DNA of 64,000 nucleotides, taken from the NCBI GenBank assembly GCA_030704615.1, contig CM060733.1, positions 45,322,001 to 45,386,000 on the forward strand, read 5' to 3'. Below are positions 8,923 through 20,346 of this stretch, piece by piece. The position numbers and the translations under genes were made by a program. Within the stretch, counting starts at the first letter, position 1, and every line of letters begins with the position of its first letter. Below the pieces are notes generated by a model. The model saw only the letters and a list, made by a program, of their open reading frames with translations, made no database searches and was not told the DNA's origin. This DNA comes from Takakia lepidozioides (Eukaryota; Streptophyta; Takakiopsida; Takakiales; Takakiaceae).

Positions 8923-11892
8923 ATGAGAGCTTCCAGAAACGTGAAGTGGGAATTACAACCTTTTGGTCGGTTGGGGAAATGCATCCGGTCAAAAACTTCA
9001 AGTATTATTGTGCGAGCAAAGACAAAACAAAGAGAATGGCAAGAGTATGAAGACGCTCTGGAAAGCAGAGATCTGGGAAGGGCGCTTGAGGCCTTACAGG
9101 TGCTTAACACATTTGAGTCCGACAGTGCAACGCTGCCAGATTCTGTAGAGGACAATGGATCCTTGAGGGCAGAGCTTTTACCGGAGGTTTTGAGTGAAAC
9201 GAGCACATCTGGATTTGTCACGATTAGTGAGGGGGATTGTTTGAAGGTGCTGGATGCATGCCAAAGTGCACTAGATTTGCAATTGGTGGGAAAGGCGTAT
9301 AATTGGCTTCAATTGAGGGGATTACTTCCAAGTTTTGGCAAGTACAACGCTCGTGGTAAGCATGAACCGTCACAGTCAATCTGAAGTTTTCGTGATTTTG
9401 GTTCATTTGATCAATGCTGGGATTAAGGAGTTGCAGTTGGGTGTAGTGTTTGCGGCTTCTGAAGAGGGGAGGGTGGTTACACCAGTTGACATGTTGGCTT
9501 CAGCAGGGCTGGAAGGTAACCCACATTTTCTTGACCTCACAGTACTCAATGATAAGCTATCAAGAATGCATAAAGAGTTTTCTTCATACAATTGAACGAA
9601 ACGGAACCAGCAGCGTGTTGCATGTCATCTCTTCTTTCAACATGTGTCAGATCAAAACAGGCATAGCAATCCTGTTAACGAGGGAAAGTTCAGTTAGGGC
9701 CTTATACTGATGCATATATGGCTCCAGGACAAACACATGCCTCTGGCACCAGGGTTTAAAAAGGAAGCTTGGTTTATCAGAGGGTTCTGTGCCCCTTTAC
9801 TGTTTGCTATTGGTTGTTGAACATCATTGTTCTTGAAGGTTGGCCATAGTGGCAGTGCAATTTGTGTTTGCTTTTATGCTCAGCTTGGAAGTTTTACACA
9901 TACATAGGGGTGTGGTTGCAGCGTCCAATCTCTCCCCCAAAAAATGGGGTCTGTCAGGAGACTCGAGTATTGCACTGGTGGCAGGGATTGCACTGTTCTC
10001 GTTTTTGGTGAACAACAATGTGGATATACGGCCCCTTCTTGCCTTAATTTTGGGGCTGGGTCTACTGGACGCAATCTACTTGGGGGGGACTGGTCAAGCA
10101 CAGTTGTTGAGCCTCTGGCCACCCTACAGACGGCGAGTTCTCATCCATGAAGCTGGTCATGTTCTTGTTGGTAAGCAATCTTGTACGACTTGGAAGTTCA
10201 TTTGAAAGCCAGTTGAAGAGCAGAGCATCAAAGTGCAACATAAAGAGGAGACATGTCAATCCAGTTACAAGAGATTGAGGGTTGATGTGAGGTTGCATGG
10301 ACACCAGCAATGCTATTGTACAAGTAAGCAGAGAGGTGACGGATTTAGTTGCAGTGTCAATTACACACTAGACAGAAAGGGTAGATTGTAGCTTTACTAG
10401 TTTAGACATGATGGGTGGCTGTGATTATGATGCGTAAAAGAGAGCATGTACGAATGAGATGTTGTTTGCCTTATCCTTGTAGCCATAGACCCCACGCCCG
10501 GTTTGGGCAGAACTGTGTATGATGTCGATGAGAAAGAGAGCAAGAGAAAGAGAGAGGACTTAAACTTGCTTTGTGTGCAGCATATTTATTGGGGTGCCCA
10601 GTCAGAGGAGTTGTGCTGGACGCCGTTAGCGCCATCAAAATGGGTATTCAGGGTCAGGTTTGATTGGATCCTACAAAAGCAATTTCTCCATCTTCCCTCC
10701 CCCCACAAGAACGTCAAATTAAAATTCATTGTTATCCTATGTAGCATTGCAGATTTATCTCTCTTCAATGCAGGACTAAATTCCTGGTTTGCATTGTCTT
10801 GTGGCACCATGGTCAGGCTGGCACCCAGTTTTGGGATGAAACTCTGGACGAGGAGCTAAGGCAAGATCGTTTGACAGGGGCTTCCTTTGACAGGTCTGTC
10901 TATGAAATTGATAGTCAGGTATTCTACAGGATAAGCTCTTGTGCCTTCTTGCCGTTTCAGCAAAAAACAAATCCTCTGTATGTGCACCTTGTCTGCAATG
11001 TGATTGTGCTACCTTACAGTCCTGTGGAGCACAACCACTGGAGGGCCTGTGCTAGATTGACTACTGCTCCTGAATGCAGTGAGCCGCTCCTGTTCAGCTG
11101 TCGACATTAGTTTTTTTGGACGTGTACTGAATTTCCTTTTGAGTGGCTGAGGTTCACTGTAGGTAAGTCTGTTCTGAATGTTCTTTTAGTGTAGGTATAA
11201 ATCAATTTCTTTGTGCTGTGCTCCTCCTACTCTTCCTAATCTTTCTCCTCGTTCAACTCTAATCCAATCCCTCAGCCCCAATGGCAAGTTCGATGTTTTA
11301 GCTTTGGGTTGAGCATGCAGGTACTGTATAGTTTTGTTTGCGGGAATTGCAGCGGAAGGACTTGTTTATGGAGAGGCTGAAGGGGGTGAAAACGATGAAA
11401 ATCTGTACAAAGGGGTCGTCTCTCAGCTGCGCCCTCCTTGGGGTCCTGGCAAGGTGGGGCAGAACCCATGTCCTTTCTCTCTGACCCTTCTCCCCTTGGG
11501 TGTTGTGATGTTTTTCCCCCTTCACAAGTAGGTCTCTGTAAGAGTAACTGCCCATTTGTCAGTTGTTGCTGATCTGTGGTACGGGCACAAAGATGTTCAA
11601 AATACAGCAGTACAGAACTGGTTCAGAAATATCATGCAAGTATGAGAGGTTTCTTTTCTGTGGAGGCAAAGATGACACTCCTCATACCGAGTCATTGAGA
11701 AGCTCTTCCGTCAACTCACTTGTGTGCTTCGGGCAGATGTCAAATCAAGCACGGTGGGCAGTGCTGCAGGCCTTCAGTCTGCTTAAAGAGCATCAAAAGG
11801 TGCATGAGGGTTTGGTTCAGGCATTGGAGCAAGGAGTAGGCTTGGGATCCTTGGTTAAAACAATTGAAGAATCCATGGCTACTAAAAGATAG
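8923..11892 (+). CDS. Plastid M41/FtsH-like membrane metalloprotease without AAA domain
   Basis: Seven exons join in one frame to 397 residues: 8923-9355, 9447-9515, 9922-10170, 10581-10657, 10817-10893, 11321-11453 and 11737-11892. The N-terminus (MRASRNVKWELQPFGRL, Arg/Ser/Lys-rich) looks like a chloroplast transit peptide. The LSPKKWGLSG block precedes two hydrophobic segments (IALVAGIALFSFLV and LLALILGLGLLDAIYL). The zinc site is RRRVLIHEAGHVLVG (HExxH), followed by YLLGCPVRGVVLD, GQAGTQFWDE, LFAGIAAEGLVYGEAEGGENDENLY and QMSNQARWAVLQ. This matches the small plant family related to FtsH proteases (Arabidopsis At5g27290 and VIR3 At1g56180 type), which keeps the M41 peptidase but has no ATPase, and is linked to chloroplast development. 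The second intron acceptor (9446) was chosen because it alone keeps the frame. The exon models are mine and unproven, but every junction is canonical. Confidence 0.88.
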
Positions 11893-13298
11893 ATTTACAA
11901 ACAATCCAGCGAGTGTTTCTACTTTTTTGAAATTAAAATAATAGTGACTAAGATAGGAGTTTGGTACTGGAGAAGAACACATGATGCCTGCTTATGTCTC
12001 TCTACCCACACCTAAACTGAAATAGGTTTATCTATGTGTATCTGCGCATGTGGGTAGTAGGTGGTGGGATCTGGCTGGGATCAAACTGACAGAGAAGTAC
12101 CAATGTCCAGTCTCTCCGTGTGTTTGTAGATAGTCTGAAACCTACCTGCATGCTTGACGCAAAACAAAATAGACCCCCAATCTTCTGAAAACATTGAAAG
12201 GTGGTAAATGGAACTCCATACACTTGTTTTTACTTTTTGTGACAGGATCCTATAGTGGTTCTGCAGCGGTTCTGCTTACATATAAGGGAGAATGTAGGTG
12301 TATGATATTGAAAAACAACCGAGGTTGGGGTATCCCAATATTGCGCCTTGTATGAAATGGGTCACATCATCTAAATGCAATCCACACTGCAATGGTTCAC
12401 CTTGTTGTATAATTCCATCCCAAAGTAAGTTGTCCTTAGGTGAAAGTCGATGTCATTAGTCACTACAATATTTATTAATTTAAGAAATTTAAGTATACAT
12501 ATAGTTTTGGATGTAAGCTAAAAAACTCTATAGCTAGTAATATTCTTATCAGGAGAGGAATTCATCGTCCGAGCAATTGAAACAGGTTAGGGATGTTGGC
12601 AAAAATTCTAAAGATCTAGGAGACTTGAGTTGGAAGAAGAAAGAAGATAGAACTTATCACAATGCCCTGAACACTAGAAAAGCTTATCAATTGACAGGAT
12701 CAAAATTAGGTGTCCTGATATTCTGGACATTACATTAGGACGGTCTTTAGCAAAGAAGACATTGAGACATTGAAATCAAGTTGAAAGTCACTGGTACCTC
12801 AGTTGTTTTACTGGTCCTTAAGGGTGGACTCTCTATTTGGGTTTCTCGCCGTCTTCAGGTCTTGCTACCCAAACTAATAACTGTTTTCCATGACAGTGGA
12901 AATCTCTTAATTTTATTCCATGCACAGTGTACAGTTGGAAAAAACCGATCTGTCATTGAATGAGCGAGTATGCACTTTCTGTGATCGAGGCCTCGATTCA
13001 AGTGACATTCAAACACCGGCAGTGAAATCATTTGTAGCTAGAGAAGTTGTTGACAAAATTTGCAAGGACTAGTAGTTAGGCATGTCCGTGTTTAGCTCCA
13101 AAAGTGATGAACGAGGGTATCTATCTCCCAAAATTGTCATGCTCTTTGTAGAGAGTGCATAATCCTCAAACAGGCAATCCCTTCTGTTTGCCACAAGCTG
13201 GATTTCCTTTCAGATTGGTCACTCTTGCTTTGTATCCAAATCTTAGATTCAGCTCACATAAAAACGAACGTGCTTTTATTTCACGGATGTTGCTCATT
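11893..13298. other. Intergenic, nothing recognised
   Basis: This lies between the metalloprotease stop and the PPR stop codon. Small open frames (for example 12781-12963) have no recognisable motif. No TIR, LTR or tRNA was seen. Confidence 0.4.
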
Positions 13299-15836
13299 TC
13301 ACCAGTAATCCCCACAAGAACACACCCCATCTTGGAAATGGTGGAAGCGATTGACATCCCGTACAACAATTGCTCGCCCAACAATCTTCGAGATGAACTT
13401 GGTGGCCATGTGGCAGTCACAGCACACCCGAAGGTTCTTGATGACAAGGAGCGGAGCCCCTGGGGGTGTGCTGATGAGCCCAAAAGCAATAGTCAGCTTC
13501 TCACTGTGGTGGCAAAGACACAAACTTTTTTGCTCCTCCTCCACATCATACAATACAAAACGGGTGTCAGGAACATACCCAGCTTGCTTCAACTGCACAG
13601 ACAATCTCTTCAGCTCGGCATGAATTTCCACAGTTTGTGTATGCGACTTGTCATTTACAATGAATGTGTGCACCCAGTTGTCAACCTCAATAGAGGAGTG
13701 ACCTGGCTCCTTTCTGATACCTCTGTCCTTCATCATTTTTCTCACCTTTGTGATATCATCCCACCTGCCAGCCGCAGCATAGATGTTTGATAGCAGTACG
13801 TAGGTTCCAGTGTGCTGTGGATCCATCTTCAGAAGGCATTTTGCCGCATGTTCTGCCCGCTCCACGTCGCCATGGATTCGGCAGGCACCCAGAAAGGCTC
13901 CCCACACCTGCACACCTGGCTCGTTCGGCATACCGTTAATCAAGTCCTGTGCCTCATCCAATCGCCCTGCGCGGCCAAGAAGGTCCACCATACAGCCAAA
14001 ATGCTCCCCTGTGGGTGTGAGGCCATGATCTTGACTGATGGAATCAAAGAATTGACAGCCTTCATCCACTAGGCCCACATGGCTGCATGCAGAGATAACA
14101 GACGTGAAGGTGAAAGTGTCCGGTTTCAAGCCTTCCTGTTGCATCTCTTCAAAAAGTTGCAGGGCTTCCATACCACACCCATGCTGAGCATATCCTGCAA
14201 GCATCATGTTCCATGAGACCATATCTCGTCGAGCCATATTGTTGAACACTCTGCGCGCATCCCTCATGCTCCCGCATTTAGCATACATGTCCGCAAGGGC
14301 GGTTTCAAGAATGATATTTGATGCAATTCCAACTTTAATGATGTTGGCATGAACCTGGATGCCTTTTTCAAGGGCTGCTAGACTGGCACATGTATTGAGG
14401 ACACAAATGAATGTGACCTTGTCGGGAGTCACCCCTTCCCAGATCATTTGGTCATAGGTCTCCAAAGCCTCCCTACCATGCCCATGCTGAGCAAATGCTG
14501 CAATCATCGCAGTCCATGAGACCACATTTCGGTGAGCCATATGGTTGAACACTCGACTTGCATCCTTCATGCTCCCGCATTTTGCATACATAGCAATAAG
14601 GGCAGTGTCTAGAAAGATATTTGGCACAATTCCTGCTTTCATGATGTCAGCATGGACTTCTGTGCCCTTTCTGAGTGCTGCCAGGCTGGCACATGCATTT
14701 AGAACACAAACGAATGTGACCTGGTTTGGTGTCACCCCCTCACGTATCATTTGCTCATAGGTCTCCAAAGCCTCCCTAGCACACCCATGCTGAGTATATC
14801 CTGCAATCATTGCAGTCCATGAGACCACGTTCGGCTTCAAGCCTTCCTGTCGCATTTGCTCAAATAGTTGGAGGCACTCCCTATTAGCCCCATGCTGAGC
14901 ATATCCTGCTATCATCACATTCCATGAGACCACGTCTCGTTTGGCCATATTGTCGAACACTTGTCGTGCATTCTTTATGCTCCCACACTTGGCATACATG
15001 TCGATGAGGGTATTGTCTAGAATGACATCTGGTGCAAGTCCAGCTTTGATAATGTCAGCATGGAGTGCTATGCCCTTTTCCAGGGTTGCCAAGCTGGCAC
15101 AGGCCTTGAGAACACAAATGAATGTGACCTGGTTGGGCTTCACCCTTTCCTTTAGCATTTGCTCATAGGTCTCCAAAGCCTCCATGCCACACCCATGCTG
15201 AGCATAGCCTGCAATCAACGCAGTCCATGAGACTACATTTGGCTTCAAGCCTTCATGTTGCATGCCCTCAAAAAGTTGGAGGCTTTCCTTTCCATAACCA
15301 CGCCTGGCATATCCTGCTGTCATAATATTCCACGTAAACATATCTCGTTCAGGCATTTTGTCAAACACTAGGTGTGCATCTACCAAGCTCCCACACTTGA
15401 CATACATGTTTACAAGGCTATTGTACAGAATGATGTTTGGCTTGAATCCACTTTGAATCATGTGGGTGTGCACCTGCTTTCCCTCTGCTAGGCCTTTCAT
15501 CTTGATGCACTCCTGCAAGAGACAGATATATACATTGGAGTCTACCAAAATGCCGCCGCGATTCAAAATTTGCAGTGCCTCTTTCAAGTGTCCTGCCCTA
15601 CATAATGACCTCACACCCCCGCAAGTGCCAGAAGAGCTTTTCTTGACTGCTTCGCTTGGTCCTCTTTCAAAGGCGGCGGCCAAAGTGGTGGTACATGATA
15701 GCAATAACTGTGTTCCTGCTGCTGCTTCCACTTGCTCATGTAGCCACCCAGGTTTCTTGCAGCTATCAATCCCCATTGCCTCGTTGGGACTCTTATGCCT
15801 GAAATGTGGTCCCTTGGCATTGATCTGCACCAACAC
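13299..15836 (-). CDS. PPR protein, PLS class with DYW deaminase domain
   Basis: A single-exon frame of 845 residues. After a ~90-residue leader come PLS-type pentatricopeptide motifs from about residue 95 to 640 (units such as PNIILYNSLVNMYVKCGSL and RDVVSWNVMIAGYAQHG), then E/E+ segments and a C-terminal DYW domain with HSEKLTIAFG, CCDCHMATKFISKI and the terminal CSCGDYW. His-Ser-Glu and the CxxC-type cysteines are the zinc and catalytic residues of the cytidine-deaminase-like fold. Such proteins bind organellar RNA one base per motif and deaminate a chosen C to U in chloroplasts or mitochondria. Neighbouring repeats are nearly identical, so motif triplets have been duplicated within the gene. 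The first Met is used; a targeting peptide is likely but weakly marked. The RNA target cannot be told from sequence alone. It looks intact. Confidence 0.93.
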   Translation of the reverse strand: MLVQINAKGPHFRHKSPNEAMGIDSCKKPGWLHEQVEAAAGTQLLLSCTTTLAAAFERGPSEAVKKSSSGTCGGVRSLCRAGHLKEALQILNRGGILVDSNVYICLLQECIKMKGLAEGKQVHTHMIQSGFKPNIILYNSLVNMYVKCGSLVDAHLVFDKMPERDMFTWNIMTAGYARRGYGKESLQLFEGMQHEGLKPNVVSWTALIAGYAQHGCGMEALETYEQMLKERVKPNQVTFICVLKACASLATLEKGIALHADIIKAGLAPDVILDNTLIDMYAKCGSIKNARQVFDNMAKRDVVSWNVMIAGYAQHGANRECLQLFEQMRQEGLKPNVVSWTAMIAGYTQHGCAREALETYEQMIREGVTPNQVTFVCVLNACASLAALRKGTEVHADIMKAGIVPNIFLDTALIAMYAKCGSMKDASRVFNHMAHRNVVSWTAMIAAFAQHGHGREALETYDQMIWEGVTPDKVTFICVLNTCASLAALEKGIQVHANIIKVGIASNIILETALADMYAKCGSMRDARRVFNNMARRDMVSWNMMLAGYAQHGCGMEALQLFEEMQQEGLKPDTFTFTSVISACSHVGLVDEGCQFFDSISQDHGLTPTGEHFGCMVDLLGRAGRLDEAQDLINGMPNEPGVQVWGAFLGACRIHGDVERAEHAAKCLLKMDPQHTGTYVLLSNIYAAAGRWDDITKVRKMMKDRGIRKEPGHSSIEVDNWVHTFIVNDKSHTQTVEIHAELKRLSVQLKQAGYVPDTRFVLYDVEEEQKSLCLCHHSEKLTIAFGLISTPPGAPLLVIKNLRVCCDCHMATKFISKIVGRAIVVRDVNRFHHFQDGVCSCGDYW

Positions 15837-17155
15837 TCACTCCATCCTGCCACCTTCAGCTACCCTGCCTCCAAATTCAAAGAAGAAAACTATGACATAC
15901 CAGAAAGCATAAATGTCGATCCAGAACTGCTCCACTAGCCCTCACATATGAATGAAACTTTGAAATCCACCAGATGCTCAGAGGGCCCATGGGACGCAGT
16001 CCGACAAAAGAAACCAAAGAATAATCATATCATAAAACGTTGCACAAAGACAACACCTCATGCAGGTAAGCTGCTAAGCACTTCCCCGCCCCTCAGTGAT
16101 CCATGTATAGAGACGCCACAAACAGACGAAGACCCTATGTGAAGAGCCATCCTAATGTAACTCAATTGATGGGATACTGTAGGTTGCAAGCCCATAAGGG
16201 CGTTTCCTGATACGTACTTCCAGTTGCTTCCAGCTTCTCCAACCGACTATCGACCCACGCAGGTTTCTTGTAGCTATCAGTCCACGGTGCCTCATACGCA
16301 CATTTGTGCTTCAATTTTCCTCCTCCAGGATGGATCTGCACCCACAGTCCATCCCTGCCTGCTTGAGTTATCCTTGAACTTCATTCGAGCACTGTCCTCC
16401 AGCCCTCTAGGGTGTTCGACATATGACACTTGGTGATGTGCTTGAGGAATCTAGTGTGTAATAATGCGCCAGCGCTGGCATTGCCCCCACCCTCGGCACT
16501 ATGTCCCAGACTCCGAAGGGGTAGTGAAAGCAGAAGGTTGTACGAGAACTGCTCCACAGGCCCTCTACCTGGCAGCAGACGTGATACATGCGAATGTGGT
16601 TGAACTTCTAAACACATTGTTGAGTACAAAGGGCCCGCAAAAGAGAGAAGAAAGAAAGCAGGAACTAAAAAAGCAAACTTAAGAATGTTCACGAGAAGCT
16701 CAAAAAGCATCTGCGATTCCTCCTTCACCGGCATACCTTCCCAGCTTGAATGAGCCAATGCTTGATGTGTCCGTGTCATTTCTAGGAACAAAAAGCTCTC
16801 AGAAGACCCAATGGATGAGTTTAGCTGGCTAGCTAATGTCAGATGCCAGCATAATAAGAGCTGGATCAGAGCCTTGCACAAATGTGAGTTATCACAGGCA
16901 AAGAGGAGGTGACCATCTGCCTAGGGAGGGGGATTCTCGCCCTCTTCCTCTCAAACCACTCCAGGCCTACTTTCCATCATGAAAACATGCACTCGTCGCA
17001 CGCGCACTTGCAACGTCTCCGTCTCATATGGCTATTCACCCTTAGTACAGCACTTGGATGGGTAGCAAAGTTAATAGCAAACCCACGAGTTTCTAGGAGC
17101 TCATCGTTCCTCAATCCACAAATCTCCAAAAGTGGGGTTTTAGAGAGTGTGAGGA
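15837..17155. other. Intergenic with a partial duplicate of the PPR 5' end
   Basis: This is the divergent promoter space between the PPR gene (-) and CNX3 (+). At about 16255-16375 there is a diverged copy of the PPR gene's 5' coding end (15743-15870): both contain CAGGTTTCTTG followed by AGCTATCA and, ~80 bp later, GGATCTGCACC-like and ACTCCATCC-like blocks. Nothing else was recognised. Confidence 0.45.
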
Positions 17156-17215
17156 ATGAGGGGAGGGAGATGGGTTCTTTGGAATCGACTATCTTCTACA
17201 CTACAGTCTTCTAGT

Positions 17216-19079
17216 ATGAATGGCATTCGTGGCGAGCTCGCAACCCGGTTGGCTGTGCGCAGTGTGCTTTGTCTTGTCAGACGCTTGAGCCATGGAGTCG
17301 AACATCCCCCTGATGAGTTCAAAAGAGAGAGAGATAACTGCCCTGAAGTAGGCAGGGTGACTGTTGACACTATTCGCCCAAAGCGCCCACTTCGATATGA
17401 GGAAATCTTGGATAACTTCATCGAGGTACGTGATCTCTGCACCTGTGTTTTGTGATTGCCATATAGCAGACTCGATAGAGGAACGTGATGCTGCAATAGC
17501 GAGTTTTGAGTGGAATTTGCAGTTTCTTCCAAACCAGCTGCTGGTATCAAGTCTAGTATTTCCAAAGATTAGGGTTAGTGTGTCACGGCGCTTGGAAAAG
17601 CCGAAATTGCCTCGGTTCCAATTGCCATCCACTGTAGATGCTCGGGCTCTGGGGAGAGAGAGACAGAGGGAGAGAAATATGCTGTTGGTATGATGTCAAG
17701 GCAGCCCTTGCATGACCAGTGAATTCGTACCCGGACCTTCTTCAGCGGGTTCTCACACTACTGAATTCCAGGCTGAGGCAGAAGCCCAGACACCATCATA
17801 AGTGTCCCTCTCCGTTTTCACTGTAAAGCAACCATATTTGTAGTTCCTTTGTCAGTGCACCCTCCTTGATGGACGTTACCGCCAAACCCCACTGAGATAC
17901 TGAACAGTATTTGGCACCTCAATTCTGTATGTAGATGTCACTTGACGACCCCAGCGCATTATCAAAGTCAGCTTGATGTATTAACAGCCCTCCTAACTGC
18001 GAAATAATTTGATTTGGCAGCTCAGAGCTGAGGTTTTATTACTTATTACTTATGGCATTTGAGGGATGGTGTCTTTCTTTGTCTCGATGCAGCGAGTGCA
18101 GGCTAGATTGGCTGCTTCACCATCACTGGAGGATGTAGTGGCTCTTAAACCATCAGGATGGGAGATGAATTCCAGCGAGACCACGATCTGGGGCACCAAA
18201 CAACCTTTTCCCTCTTCCACAAGGACCAATCTTGGACCAGAGAACTCAGACATTTTATCTTCATCTAGTATCCATGGAGATGATGCTCTGCTCAGGAGTC
18301 AACTCTCCTCTGAGGATAGCTCCGGCAAATCAGTCGTGGTAAATGTCTCGGAGAAGGTTTACAGTAAGAGGGTAGCAGTTGCCTCTAGCAAAGTGGGGAG
18401 TCATTTATCTCGTGTGGGTGGCTCCGGCGAAGCGGCCATGGTAAATGTCTCGGAGAAGGCTCAACGGAAGAGGGTGACAGTTGCTTCTGGCAGAGCGGGG
18501 AGTCATCTCTCCCATGTTAGCTCTGGCAAAGTAGCCACAATCAATGTCTCAGAGAAGGCTAAACATAAGAGGGTCACAGTTGCCTCTGGCCAAGTGGGGA
18601 GTCATCTCACCCATGTGGATAGCTCCGGCGAAGCGGCTATGGTGAATGTCTCCAAGAAGGCCGATAGTAAGAGGGTGGCAGTTGCCTCTGGCAGAGTGGT
18701 TTTAGGTCCCCATGCCTTTTCCCTGGTGGCTGCTAACAACATAGCCAAAGGAGACGTTCTAACAGTTGCAAAAATTTCTGGCATCTATGGTGCCAAACAA
18801 ACAGGGAACCTCATTCCACTATGTCATAATATCTTGCTCAGTGGGGTTGATGTGAGTCTGATGCTTAATGAGTCATTGCATTCAGTGGAGATAGTAGCCA
18901 CAGTCACCTCAGTTGGCCCCACTGGAGTTGAGATGGAGGCATTGACTGCGGTGTCAGTTGCTAGTCTCACTGTGTACGATATGTGCAAGGCTGTGTCCAA
19001 AGAGATAAACATTTGCGATATCCGGCTTGAATCCAAGACGGGGGGCAAGAGTGGGGACTGGAACCGAAGGTCAATTTGA
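17216..19079 (+). CDS. CNX3: Cyclic pyranopterin monophosphate synthase (MoaC/CNX3), mitochondrial, with amplified N-terminal segment
   Basis: Exon 1 is 17216-17425 (an in-frame Met at 17156 is an alternative start); exon 2 is 18093-19079. Joined, they give 398 residues. The product converts the intermediate made by MoaA/CNX2 to cyclic pyranopterin monophosphate, the first step of molybdenum-cofactor synthesis, in mitochondria. Exon 1 encodes an Arg-rich amphipathic presequence (MNGIRGELATRLAVRSVLCL). The last ~155 residues are a full MoaC domain: KGDVLTVAKISGIYGAKQT, NLIPLCHNI, GVEMEALTAVSVASLTVYDMCKA and KTGGKSGDW, retaining the His-Cys, Glu, Asp and Lys active-site positions. Before it lie four in-frame copies of the domain's own first ~34 residues (see 18318-18710), making the protein much longer than the ~270 residues usual in plants. 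No stops or frameshifts are seen, so the expanded form is probably expressed. Confidence 0.92.
18318..18710 (+). repeat. Four tandem ~102-bp coding repeats inside CNX3
   Basis: Units begin at 18318, 18420, 18519 and 18621 (102, 99 and 102 bp apart). Each encodes a version of SSGEAAMVNVSEKA..KRV.VASGRVGSHL.HV. The last unit is the genuine start of the MoaC domain (MVNVSKKADSKRVAVASGRV); the first three are copies of it with an added Gly-Ser-His-Leu linker. Lengths are multiples of three, and the units differ at synonymous and replacement sites. Confidence 0.9.
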
Positions 19080-20228
19080 AGCTGCTGGGAGTGTTTGGAT
19101 GTGTGGATTGTCAGTAAAGGTTACAATTCAACATTCCTACAGATAAATGTGAAGAGCTTCCCATACTGTAGAGTGGGCTGGAAGAGTGGACTGGGAGAGA
19201 CAGTTGCACTCAGTAGCATTGTGTGTGCTCTCACATCTTCGGTGTCCTTCCATACCTGGTGGGTTGAAACCCATTAACTGGCCACTGTATTGGGGATGGT
19301 GCTCCCTAGACTGCGTCAGAGACTGGTCCCAGAGAATGCATCACAAGAACTCTTGTTATGTCATAAAGCTCTTTACTCACTGCCACTCGGAATCAATTTT
19401 CCCTGGATAAGACTTGGAAGGTCTGTTTCTATTTCATTCCACCTGGTATGGTGTAATCACTGTTGTGGCCACAATATCAACAACAGCCCCAGCAACTCAG
19501 GGATCTTGCCATGTTGAGGAGATGGGAACTTGTACATGTTGTCATACTTCTCTTCGAATTCAACTCGGATCAATGGCAGTTGGAGGCAAGCTGAATTGCA
19601 TTTTCCAGCATATCAGGTGTCAGGAAGTGTTACGACAACGACCAACACCAATCACCATCCCAGCAAATGTGGGGAAAGCCATCCTTGGCCCTCTCTATCT
19701 TGCACAGAAGCAGTGTGAGGGCAGGAGCAATTTGGGCGGACATTGTTGTCCCCCTCCATCAACTGCTTCAGAGTCGTCTACTCTGGATCTTCTTGTCTTG
19801 TATACTTACCTTAAGGCTATACGACTCTCTCTCTCGCTCGGACTTCGTCCTTCTCGAGGTCCTTTGAACGGACAGTCAGCGGCTATCGGATGCTTCCAAG
19901 CCGGTCGCCAGTTGACTGGTCTACCGGCGACTGGTCAAGCGATGACCTGATGGATTGGATGGTTTCTATGGTTTTTTCTCCTTAAAAACAATTTAGCCCT
20001 TTAAATGTCATGATAAATACAAACAAATGAAACATGGCCCGTCTTCGCGTCATTATATCTTCTGTCTTTATATAGTTAGTCTTTACTTACGTATTTACGT
20101 ATTTACGTATTTACGCCGTGTGAACTGTGAACGTGCCTGCAACAAAGTTCTCATGTCGCCGGTTGACCGGTCGCCGGTAGCCGCCGGGCTTGACCCACAG
20201 TAGGCGGTAGGCGGTAGCCCCGGAGGGC
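19080..20228. other. Intergenic, CNX3 3' flank and PR-10-like promoter
   Basis: No convincing gene. About 20090-20115 holds three to four copies of the octamer CGTATTTA. GC-rich CGGTCGCC/CCGGCGACTGG-like motifs occur at 19898-19940 and again at 20155-20190, the latter just upstream of the TATA box of the next gene. Confidence 0.4.
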
Positions 20229-20236
20229 TTTATAGA
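20229..20236 (+). promoter_or_regulatory. TATA box of the Bet v 1-like gene
   Basis: TTTATAGA lies 111 bp before the ATG, after a GC-rich stretch and just before a pyrimidine-rich leader; this is the expected spacing for a start of transcription near 20262. Confidence 0.55.
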
Positions 20237-20254
20237 GACCCAGCGCGTCGACTC

Positions 20255-20259
20255 TCTCA

Positions 20260-20299
<40 letters not shown>
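20255..20299 (+). repeat. (CT)n microsatellite in the 5' leader
   Basis: A CT tract (pure from about 20270 to 20299) in the presumed 5' UTR of the gene at 20347. Such tracts are common in plant leaders. A matching (GA)n tract lies in the intron of the same gene at 21207-21240. Confidence 0.85.
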
Positions 20300-20301
<2 letters not shown>

Positions 20302-20346
20302 CTCGTACTCTCTCGCTTGGATCCTTTGGAGTAGAAGTGAGCAAAA

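Noticed and set aside
8478-9221. 247-codon minus-strand open frame
   Set aside because: Only 8672-8795 shows family similarity (DYW); the rest is antisense to exon 1 of the metalloprotease.
19414-19950. 178-codon plus-strand open frame after CNX3
   Set aside because: No recognisable domain, low-complexity ends, no plausible promoter or splice context; not reported as a gene.
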